Assembly: GCA_963592185.1 (NCBI GenBank)
Contig: CAVAVT010000093.1
Location: 1 to 5,003, forward strand
Length of the DNA: 5,003 nt
Source: CAVAVT01 sp963592185
Lineage (GTDB): Bacteria; Bacillota; Negativicutes; Selenomonadales; Selenomonadaceae
Direction: 5' to 3'
Every line of letters starts with the position of its first letter. Position 1 is the stretch's first letter. The notes under the pieces are model-generated. The model ran no database searches and had not been told where the DNA came from. It saw only the letters and a list, made by a program, of their open reading frames with translations. The position numbers and the translations under genes are program-made. Below are positions 1 to 5,003 of this stretch, piece by piece.

Positions 1-12
1 GCAAAAAGTCAA

Positions 13-41
13 TTGAAACATACAGATGAATACTTTATAAT
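13..41 (+). promoter_or_regulatory. Sigma-A-type promoter, TTGAAA-17-TATAAT
   Basis: The -35 box TTGAAA (13-18) and the perfect -10 box TATAAT (36-41) are separated by exactly 17 bases, the optimal sigma-A spacing. Transcription would start near 47-49. The hairpin terminator at 70-115 lies directly downstream, so most transcripts might stop after about 65-70 nt unless they read through into the response regulator at 151. An upstream gene could also end in this stretch, since stop codons occur at 14-16 and 27-29 in two frames. Confidence 0.6.
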
Positions 42-69
42 AATAGTATCAAAAACGAAACGTGTAGCT

Positions 70-115
70 AAAGGCACAGGCGCCTGGAATCCTAGATTCC
101 GCCTGTGCCTTTTTT
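70..115 (+). terminator. Strong intrinsic terminator or attenuator
   Basis: The 12-bp stem pairs 70-81 (AAAGGCACAGGC) with 101-112 (GCCTGTGCCTTT). A 4-nt bulge (82-85) leads into a second 6-bp stem GGAATC/GATTCC (86-91 with 95-100) with a CTA loop. A run of T (110-115) follows. It can terminate a gene that ends at or before the left edge, or attenuate transcripts from the promoter at 13-41 before the response regulator. The minus strand lacks a good U tract, so it acts mainly in the + direction. Confidence 0.8.
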
Positions 116-150
116 GTTGCTAAAAAGAATTGAAAGCCGAGGGAAAAGGT

Positions 151-1200
151 ATGTATAAGGTATTAATTCTGGACAGTGAGCGTGGATCCAGATATTTTCT
201 GCATAACTTCATATGGAGCAGATACGGCTTTGATATACCGGAGGAATATGACGATGCCAGAGAAGCATTAAGCAGGATAGCCCAGGGCGGCGTGGATCTG
301 GTAATCATGGACGTGCGCCCGAAGGGAATGGAAGCCCAGGATTTTCTCGATGAACTTAAAGACTACAGAGAGCCGGGGGCGGAGTACGGTTCGCCCACCG
401 TTGTAATCATGAGTTGCGCCAAGGACTTTGAGTATTCTCAGCAGATTATGGGTCTGGGAGTTTTTGACTACATGATGAAGCCACTTAATTCGGGAAATTT
501 TGGAAATATGCTTCAGCAGGTAGCCATTTTTATCCGCAGACATCATGGTTCTGATGGAAAAGAAACCCGTTTCAGCTGGAAAACCCTTGAAGGAGGGGCT
601 CAGGTGGAGGAAAAATCCTTCCACGCAGAGGAATACCAAAGGCTCAAATCCTTGCTATTTTCCGGGGACAGAGGCTTTTGCGCGCTTTGCGACATGCTTT
701 CTGAGCGCATCGACACGGACAGCATGAGGAATATTCTGGAGGAGCTGGAAAAGGCACTACGTGAGGAATATCCCTGGATTGGCTGCATAGGGGAGAATCT
801 TCCGGAAAAACCGGATTCCTACAAGGAATGGAGCAGGGAACTTTTTCACCAGGTGGAGCAGTATGAGCTTTCCAGTGGCGACAGCCTTCTCAGAAAGCTT
901 TGCAGCTATGTATCGAGCAATCTTGAGGAGGACATTTCCCTTTACAAGGGAGCCTCTGCCATTGGAATAAGCGCCGACTATGCCGGACGGCTTTTCCGCC
1001 AAAAAACCGGAATGCACTTTGCTACATTTATCATGAGACTGAAAATGGAACGGGGAAGGAAACTTTTGGAGCAGGGGGAGCTTAGAAACTATGAAATAAG
1101 CAACCGTCTGGGCTACAGCAATCCTGACTACTTCAGACAGCTTTTCAAAAAATACACAGGGATGACTCCCACAGAATACAGACATTTTGTAGAGTCCTGA
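151..1200 (+). CDS. Response regulator, receiver + AraC-type HTH (YesN-like)
   Basis: A cytoplasmic transcription regulator of 349 residues. Residues 1-120 are a receiver domain: VLILDSE near the N-terminus, the phospho-acceptor candidate D54 in IMDVRP, S88 in IMS and K110 in MKPL. Residues 246-349 are an AraC/XylS double helix-turn-helix, ending in the signature GYSNPDYFRQLFKKYTGMTP. The middle (about 125-245) is a family-variable linker that I cannot assign. The ATG at 151 is chosen because GAGGG (139-143) sits 7 nt upstream; a TTG at 130 would add seven residues before the receiver fold. Relatives usually pair with a YesM-type sensor kinase and control sugar uptake, but no kinase or transporter partner is adjacent here, so the target is unknown. 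The metal-binding pocket is unusual: S9 replaces the second acidic residue and the P-G-M-D-G turn after the aspartate is altered. Confidence 0.93.
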   Translation: MYKVLILDSERGSRYFLHNFIWSRYGFDIPEEYDDAREALSRIAQGGVDLVIMDVRPKGMEAQDFLDELKDYREPGAEYGSPTVVIMSCAKDFEYSQQIMGLGVFDYMMKPLNSGNFGNMLQQVAIFIRRHHGSDGKETRFSWKTLEGGAQVEEKSFHAEEYQRLKSLLFSGDRGFCALCDMLSERIDTDSMRNILEELEKALREEYPWIGCIGENLPEKPDSYKEWSRELFHQVEQYELSSGDSLLRKLCSYVSSNLEEDISLYKGASAIGISADYAGRLFRQKTGMHFATFIMRLKMERGRKLLEQGELRNYEISNRLGYSNPDYFRQLFKKYTGMTPTEYRHFVES

Positions 1201-1216
1201 AACTCTGCATAAAAAT

Positions 1217-1299
1217 AGCCGCTATCTGGATGATACGGTCGCAAAGCTAGACTCAAAATCTAACGCTTTGGGCTGTACACTTCCAGACAGCGGCTTTTT
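1217..1299 (+). terminator. Long bulged hairpin, terminator or structured RNA
   Basis: Seventeen bases after the regulator stop codon, five consecutive stem segments nest on one axis. AGCCGCT (1217-1223) pairs with AGCGGCT (1289-1295), TCTGGA (1225-1230) with TCCAGA (1282-1287), TACGGTC (1234-1240) with GGCTGTA (1271-1277, two G-U pairs), CAAAGC (1242-1247) with GCTTTG (1265-1270), and TAGA (1248-1251) with TCTA (1259-1262). The loop is CTCAAAA. A T-rich run (1295-1304) follows, so it can terminate the regulator transcript. It is far longer than a simple terminator and carries defined bulges, so a structured RNA or a dispersed palindromic repeat is also possible. The reverse strand also ends in AGCGGCTATTTTT, so it might work in both directions. 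Confidence 0.7.
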
Positions 1300-1330
1300 A
1301 TTTTAAGCAATGTAAGTGCTATGTGGAATG

Positions 1331-1347
1331 TTTTTCCTGCGGAAAAA
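1331..1347. repeat. Perfect palindrome upstream of ung
   Basis: TTTTTCC (1331-1337) and GGAAAAA (1341-1347) form a perfect 7-bp inverted repeat around a TGC spacer. It covers the place where a -35 box would lie for the TATAAT at 1363. It could be a protein-binding site, but length alone does not prove function. Confidence 0.35.
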
Positions 1348-1362
1348 CTTGAACAATGGCGT

Positions 1363-1368
1363 TATAAT
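1363..1368 (+). promoter_or_regulatory. Candidate -10 box for the ung operon
   Basis: A perfect TATAAT lies 73 nt before the ung start codon and after the preceding hairpin. No good -35 is found 16-18 nt upstream; the sequence there is CGGAAA-like. The nearby TTGAAC (1349-1354) is only 8 nt away, too close. If this is the promoter it may need an activator, perhaps acting at the adjacent palindrome. The leader between here and ung is about 65 nt, with one weak possible stem (GGCCC/GGGACC near 1393-1412). Confidence 0.4.
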
Positions 1369-1441
1369 ATATGTATGAGCTTTTGCTACAGGGGCCCGAC
1401 GGTGTTTGGGACCTTGATGTTATTTGTGGAAGGGACGCCAG

Positions 1442-2116
1442 ATGCAGATTTTTAAAAATGACTGGGAGCCGTTGCTGCTGCCTGAGATGGAGAAGCCCTA
1501 TTACCGTGAGCTTCGGCAATTTTTGATAAATGAATACAGAAATCACAACGTGTATCCTGATATGTATGACATTTTCAACGCCCTGCACTACACAGCCCTT
1601 GAGGATGTGAAGGTGGTCATACTGGGGCAGGACCCTTATCACGGACCGGGACAGGCACATGGACTCAGTTTTTCCGTGCAGCCCGGCGTTCCGGCACCTC
1701 CTTCGCTGGTGAACATTTTTCAGGAGCTGCATGATGATTTAGGATGCAGCATTCCCAATAACGGTTGTCTGAAGCCCTGGGCGGAGCAGGGAGTTCTCCT
1801 TTTGAACACGGTGCTGACGGTGAGGGCGCATCAGGCAAATTCCCACCACGGACAGGGCTGGGAGATTTTTACGGACAAAATAATCTCCATCTTAAACGAG
1901 AGGGAAAAGCCCATGGTGTTCATTCTCTGGGGAACGCCTGCAAAGCGGAAAAAGCAGATGATTACCAATAAGCGGCACCTGGTGCTGGAGTCGGTACATC
2001 CAAGCCCCCTTTCCGCATACAGAGGATTTTTTGGAAGCAGGCCTTTTTCCAAGGCAAATGCTTTCCTGGAGTCCACGGGGCAGACTCCAATAGACTGGCA
2101 GATTCCAAATATTTGA
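1442..2116 (+). CDS. ung: Uracil-DNA glycosylase, family 1
   Basis: Cytoplasmic DNA repair enzyme that cleaves the N-glycosidic bond of uracil in DNA, arising from cytosine deamination or dUTP incorporation, and so starts base-excision repair. The 224-residue length is typical. Family-1 motifs are intact: GQDPYH at 62-67 with the water-activating D64, the LLLNTVLTVR segment with the uracil-reading N122, and the minor-groove loop HPSPLS at 186-191 with catalytic H186. The aromatic F77 in GLSFSV fits the uracil-stacking position. The ATG at 1442 has GGAAGGG (1429-1434 region) about 8 nt upstream; a TTG at 1424 is less likely because it precedes that ribosome site. The stop is 12 nt before the asparaginase start, so the two genes are probably co-transcribed. 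Confidence 0.97.
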   Translation: MQIFKNDWEPLLLPEMEKPYYRELRQFLINEYRNHNVYPDMYDIFNALHYTALEDVKVVILGQDPYHGPGQAHGLSFSVQPGVPAPPSLVNIFQELHDDLGCSIPNNGCLKPWAEQGVLLLNTVLTVRAHQANSHHGQGWEIFTDKIISILNEREKPMVFILWGTPAKRKKQMITNKRHLVLESVHPSPLSAYRGFFGSRPFSKANAFLESTGQTPIDWQIPNI

Positions 2117-2128
2117 CGAGGTGACAGC

Positions 2129-3109
2129 ATGGGGAAAAGCAAAATATGTATGATTACCACCGGGGGAACCATTGCCTCTAAAAATGATGGCGGCGGCCTT
2201 CATCCCGTGCTGGATGCACAGGAAATTTGCTCGCTGGTGCCGGAGCTTTCGGATGTATGCGAGCTGGACTGTGTGGAGCTTTTTCAGCTGGACAGCAGTA
2301 ATCTTCGGCCGGAGCACTGGCTGGGGATAGCTCGGAAGGTGGCGGAGCTTCGGGAAAAGTATGATGGATTTGTGGTGGTTCACGGGACGGATACCATGGC
2401 ATACACCGGGGCGGCGCTTTCGGTGATGCTGGAAAATATTGACCGTCCAGTGGTGCTGACTGGCTCCATGAAGCCTCTCGCTGATGAAGGCTCCGATGGA
2501 AGAGACAATCTTCTAGCGGCTTGCAAAGTTGCGTCAGAGGGTAGGTGCGGCGTATTTTTGGCATTTGACGGCAGGATTATCTGGGGTCAAAATGCGAAAA
2601 AGGTTTATTCTGAAAGCCGTGGGGCATTTTTGAGCATCCACAGGAAACCAGCAGGATACATGTCAGGGAAAAATCTCACCTGGACCATGGAGAAAAGACC
2701 GCCGAGAGGGGGATTTGTCCTGCATGACAGAATCGAGCCGAAGGTGCAGGTGCTGACTCTTGTGCCGGGGACCAGCCCTGCGATGCTGGAGACCCTTATA
2801 CAGGGCGGAGCAAAGGGCATTATCATAGAGGCATTTGGGGCTGGAGGAGTTCCTACGGAAGTGGGATACGACTTTGTCCCTGTGCTGAAAAAGGCCCATG
2901 ATATAGGGATTCCCGTGGTGATAACCACCCAGTGTCTCTACAACGGAGTGAATCTTTCCGCCTATGAGGTGGGGGTGAGAGCCGGTGAGGCCGGAGCCAT
3001 CTCAGGAGGGGGCATGACTCTGGAGGAAATCACCGCCCGGCTTATGGTTTATTTGGGCGAGGGAAAATCCTTGGAGGAGATAAGGGAAATTTTTTCAAGA
3101 GAGGCCTGA
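2129..3109 (+). CDS. ansA: L-asparaginase, type I (cytoplasmic)
   Basis: Hydrolyses L-asparagine to aspartate and ammonia. The 326-residue protein has both catalytic triads of the bacterial asparaginase/glutaminase family: TGGTIAS (11-17) with nucleophile candidate T14, and HGTDTM (85-90) with T87 and D88. The expected lysine is best matched by K158 in GQNAKK. The substrate-binding DSSN motif lies at 55-58. There is no signal peptide, the length is near the usual 330-340, and the sequence starts directly with the first strand, all favouring the cytoplasmic AnsA type over a secreted AnsB type. GAGGTGA (2118-2124) lies just upstream of the ATG. A GatD-like tRNA amidotransferase subunit is unlikely, because the archaeal N-terminal extension is missing. 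It follows ung by 12 nt. No aspartase or asparagine transporter gene is adjacent. Confidence 0.94.
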   Translation: MGKSKICMITTGGTIASKNDGGGLHPVLDAQEICSLVPELSDVCELDCVELFQLDSSNLRPEHWLGIARKVAELREKYDGFVVVHGTDTMAYTGAALSVMLENIDRPVVLTGSMKPLADEGSDGRDNLLAACKVASEGRCGVFLAFDGRIIWGQNAKKVYSESRGAFLSIHRKPAGYMSGKNLTWTMEKRPPRGGFVLHDRIEPKVQVLTLVPGTSPAMLETLIQGGAKGIIIEAFGAGGVPTEVGYDFVPVLKKAHDIGIPVVITTQCLYNGVNLSAYEVGVRAGEAGAISGGGMTLEEITARLMVYLGEGKSLEEIREIFSREA

Positions 3110-3154
3110 AGCTTTTGCCAAAAGATAAATAGAAGGGCGGAGCTTAGGAAATAT

Positions 3155-3187
3155 ATGTATGAGCATTTTAGGAGGTTTTATTATTGA
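3155..3187 (+). other. Possible 10-codon leader ORF overlapping MFS start
   Basis: An ATG at 3155 opens a frame MYEHFRRFYY that ends with TGA at 3185-3187. This overlaps the MFS TTG start by four bases (TTGA, 3184-3187), the geometry of translational coupling. Its two consecutive AGG codons are themselves the Shine-Dalgarno of the MFS gene. Its own ribosome site (AGGA at 3146-3149) is weak. It may be chance. Confidence 0.2.
3170..3175 (+). promoter_or_regulatory. AGGAGG ribosome site fixing a TTG start
   Basis: A consensus AGGAGG ends 8 nt before the TTG at 3184. The next in-frame ATG (3223, residue 14) lies within the first membrane segment and has no comparable site. This decides the non-ATG start of the transporter. 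Confidence 0.85.
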
Positions 3188-4425
3188 ACGAGGGTAAATT
3201 GTGGTCAGCTGGATTCGTCAGCATGGGTCTGACAAATTTTGTAATTTTTATATCTCATTATTCTTTGATAGCGTCAATGCCTGTCATTGTCATGGACCAC
3301 TTGGGTGGCACTGAGCTGGATACCGGACTTGCCATGACATTTTTCCAGATAGGAACGGTTGGATTTCGTCCGCTTGCAGGGCTTTGCATAGATTCATTCA
3401 ACAAGCGCAGGCTCATGCTTGCGGCCACAGGGGTATTTCTTTTAACCATGCTGGGGTATAGCCTGGTACAGTCACTGTTTGGGCTTTACGGACTACGTGT
3501 GGTACACGGACTTATTTTTTCACTTTCCACCACTGCGGCTGCGGCTCTGGCGGCAATGCTTCTTCCCACATTCTGCAAGGCAAGGGGCATAGGATATTTC
3601 GCCCTGACCACCAATCTTGCCATGGTTATAGGTCCTACGCTGGGCCTGTTGGTTGTGGGAGAGTTCGGAATGGACGGCATTCTGGTGTTCCTTGGAACTT
3701 TGGGCGTGCTTGCCATGGGACTGGGCAATTGCAAGCGGCTTCCGGATGAGATTGCGCAGCCTGTGAAAAAAGAGCATAAGGGTCTTAGAATATCGGATTT
3801 CATTGAAAAAAGGGCAATTGGACCATCCATGTTCGGCAGTATGATTTTCTTTGCCTACGGCGGCGTGCTCATGCTGATTTCAATTTATACAAAGAGCATG
3901 GGGCTGCAGTCTGAGACAAGCCTGTTCTTCGCTGTGTTTGCGGCGGTTATTGTTGTGACCCGTCCTTTGGTGGGATACGTTTTCGACAAATGGGGCATGA
4001 ATGCTGGAATCTATCCGGGCTTTGTCCTTTTTGCCATTGGAATGTTCCTTCTGGGACTGGCGTCAGACCTTACGGGACTTCTCTTGACAGCGGTATTTTT
4101 GGGATGCGGCTTTGGTATACTCAGCCCGGCATTTCAGACCATGGCGGTGCAGAGTGCCCCTGTTGAGCGAAGCGGCGTGGCAACCGCCACATATTTCTGG
4201 TCATTGGACATCAGCGTCGGACTGGCGGCAAGCCTCCTGAGCATCCTTGCCGGATACATCGGATATGCAGCCATGTACGGCATATTCAGCACCGGAGTCA
4301 TCATTCTCACAGGACTCCTCTATCTGCTGTGGCAGCATGACAACAGCCAGAAGTACAAACGCCTCCTGAGAAGAAGAGTTAGAAAAGCGGCGAAAAAAAT
4401 AGTAGATCCTAGAAGATATAGATAA
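3184..4425 (+). CDS. MFS transporter, probable exporter, substrate unknown
   Basis: An integral membrane protein of 413 residues with about 12 hydrophobic segments in two six-helix halves, separated by a charged loop near 181-210. MFS motif A follows helix 2: GFRPLAGLCIDSFNKRR at 60-76, with a degenerate copy TRPLVGYVFDKWG at 259-271 in the second half. Helix 5 has a GPTLG core (150-154) resembling motif C of drug/proton antiporters, which favours export, but the substrate cannot be read from sequence. After the last helix there is a strongly basic tail (390-413) with 13 Lys/Arg. The gene follows the asparaginase after 74 nt with no clear terminator between, so it may be co-transcribed, or have its own promoter near 3150. 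A hairpin at 4453 ends the unit. Confidence 0.9.
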   Translation: MNEGKLWSAGFVSMGLTNFVIFISHYSLIASMPVIVMDHLGGTELDTGLAMTFFQIGTVGFRPLAGLCIDSFNKRRLMLAATGVFLLTMLGYSLVQSLFGLYGLRVVHGLIFSLSTTAAAALAAMLLPTFCKARGIGYFALTTNLAMVIGPTLGLLVVGEFGMDGILVFLGTLGVLAMGLGNCKRLPDEIAQPVKKEHKGLRISDFIEKRAIGPSMFGSMIFFAYGGVLMLISIYTKSMGLQSETSLFFAVFAAVIVVTRPLVGYVFDKWGMNAGIYPGFVLFAIGMFLLGLASDLTGLLLTAVFLGCGFGILSPAFQTMAVQSAPVERSGVATATYFWSLDISVGLAASLLSILAGYIGYAAMYGIFSTGVIILTGLLYLLWQHDNSQKYKRLLRRRVRKAAKKIVDPRRYR

Positions 4426-4452
4426 AAATATATTTGACACCTGAGAGGGTAA

Positions 4453-4496
4453 AAAATACCTGTAGATGGCGTAGTTTAGCCATTTGCAGGTATTTT
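4453..4496 (+). terminator. Intrinsic terminator after the MFS gene
   Basis: An 18-bp stem pairs 4453-4470 with 4479-4496 and includes two G-U pairs; the 8-nt loop is GTAGTTTA. The arms run AAAATACCTG to CAGGTATTTT. The U-rich end is part of the stem. The hairpin starts 27 nt past the transporter stop and closes the operon. The outer A/T pairing makes it terminator-like on both strands. Confidence 0.8.
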
Positions 4497-4562
4497 ATAG
4501 GAAAAAGCTTAAATGTGATATAGCCCTTCATAATTTAATCATATTCCTCTAACAAAAATAAT

Positions 4563-4580
4563 CTATATAGGGTAATATAG
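4563..4580. repeat. Inverted repeat upstream of the last gene
   Basis: CTATAT (4563-4568) and ATATAG (4575-4580) are perfect inverted copies around AGGGTA. The site lies about 30 nt before the start codon and overlaps AT-rich words that could serve as a -10 box, so it could be an operator. The low complexity makes chance possible. The rest of the 4497-4610 gap is AT-rich without a clear -35/-10 pair. Confidence 0.3.
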
Positions 4581-4610
4581 TGTTGAGACTAGGAATTTGG
4601 AGGTAGTGTC

Positions 4611-5003
4611 ATGGCGAAAGATGAGCTGTTCTCTGGAGAATCTAAAAACATTGAATATAAGGCGGAAGTACCGGACAAAAGCGAAAAATACATGAAGACA
4701 GTTGTAGCTTTTGCCAATGGAAGAGGCGGTAAGATTATTTTCGGAGTAGATGATAAAACCTTGAATGTCATTGGAATGGATACGGACAATATCTATCAGA
4801 CCGTGGATGCTATTACTAATGCTATTTCGGATGCATGTGAACCTCCGATTAGACCTGATGTAGCCTTGCAGACGGTTGGGGACAAGACGGTAATTATTAC
4901 GGAGATTTTTCCGGGTGTACAGCGTCCATATTATATAAAATCCCAGGGTATGGTTAATGGGACATATGTGCGTGTGTCTGGGACTACACGGCGTGTAGAG
5001 GGA
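4611..5003 (+). CDS. AlbA_2/Schlafen-domain putative regulator (5' part)
   Basis: An open frame of 131 codons that runs off the right edge, so the C-terminus is missing. Residues 10-128 match the AlbA_2 (Schlafen-type, divergent AAA-4) domain: the E-Y-K element at 15-17, the AFANGRGGKIIFGVDD core at 33-48, the P-x-I-x-P segment near 79-84, and RPYYIKSQG...TYVRVSGTTR at 105-127. Family members usually continue into a RecG-C-like or histidine-kinase-like ATP-binding region and a winged helix, and are annotated as putative transcriptional regulators; the exact role is unproven. GGAGG (4599-4603) lies 7 nt before the ATG. It follows a terminator, so it is a separate transcript. Its codons look more AT-rich than those of ung and the asparaginase, hinting at a different history. 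Confidence 0.85.
   Translation, partial: MAKDELFSGESKNIEYKAEVPDKSEKYMKTVVAFANGRGGKIIFGVDDKTLNVIGMDTDNIYQTVDAITNAISDACEPPIRPDVALQTVGDKTVIITEIFPGVQRPYYIKSQGMVNGTYVRVSGTTRRVEG

Noticed and set aside
1..123. Frame 1 is open from the left edge to TAA at 121-123
   Set aside because: It reads through the whole hairpin and T run of the terminator and gives a Cys-rich unlikely end; the other frames stop at 14-16 and 27-29, a more natural end for an upstream gene.
130..150. TTG start for the response regulator
   Set aside because: The GAGGG ribosome site lies after this TTG and fits the ATG at 151; the receiver fold begins with MYKVLIL.
1231..1277. Resemblance to a c-di-GMP-I riboswitch (CGCAAAGCTA)
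   Set aside because: The word is similar, but the second conserved hairpin and tetraloop-receptor parts are absent, and it follows rather than precedes a gene by its position and T tract.
1349..1368. TTGAAC with TATAAT as a -35/-10 pair before ung
   Set aside because: The spacing is only 8 nt, too short for sigma-A.
1424..1441. TTG start for ung
   Set aside because: No ribosome site precedes it, whereas GGAAGGG fits the ATG at 1442 and homologues start there.
1371..1528. Short + strand frame from ATG 1371 overlapping the start of ung
   Set aside because: No ribosome site, and most of it lies inside ung in another frame.
3107..3144. Weak stem AAGCT/AGCTT with inner GCC/GGC between asparaginase and MFS
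   Set aside because: Short, interrupted by mismatches, and with no T run; not convincing as a terminator.
268..4789. Many minus-strand and alternate-frame open frames across the window
   Set aside because: They lie within well-identified genes, show no recognisable domains, and lack ribosome sites.

Overview
The window looks like chromosomal DNA of a low-to-mid GC Firmicute, most likely a gut-type Clostridia/Lachnospiraceae member. The reasons are strong GGAGG-type ribosome binding sites, a TTG start, sigma-A-like promoter words, U-rich hairpin terminators, and a YesN-style receiver/AraC response regulator. The taxon is an inference from style, not from a marker gene. All five protein genes are on the + strand and tightly spaced.

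Layout. 1-150: a well-formed sigma-A promoter (13-41) followed by a strong hairpin terminator (70-115), so either a very short RNA or leader, or the tail of an upstream gene. 151-1200: a response regulator with an unusual receiver domain and an AraC-type DNA-binding end; no partner histidine kinase is visible. 1201-1441: a long, bulged, nearly continuous hairpin (1217-1295) ending in a U-rich tract, then a small palindrome and a -10-like box ahead of ung. 1442-3109: uracil-DNA glycosylase (ung) and a cytoplasmic-type L-asparaginase, separated by 12 nt and probably one operon. 3184-4425: a 12-helix MFS transporter of exporter type, starting at a TTG with a near-ideal Shine-Dalgarno. 4453-4496: an 18-bp hairpin terminator. 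4611-end: the first 131 residues of an AlbA_2/Schlafen-type (divergent AAA-4) putative transcriptional regulator, cut by the window edge.

How they work together: Ung starts base-excision repair of uracil in DNA, the asparaginase hydrolyses asparagine, and the MFS protein exports or imports an unknown solute. No single pathway is evident; this looks like ordinary core-genome co-transcription. I see no phage, IS, CRISPR, defence island or biosynthetic cluster. The items most worth a second look are non-coding: the promoter-plus-terminator unit at the left edge and the large hairpin at 1217-1295. The altered phosphorylation pocket of the response regulator is also notable.
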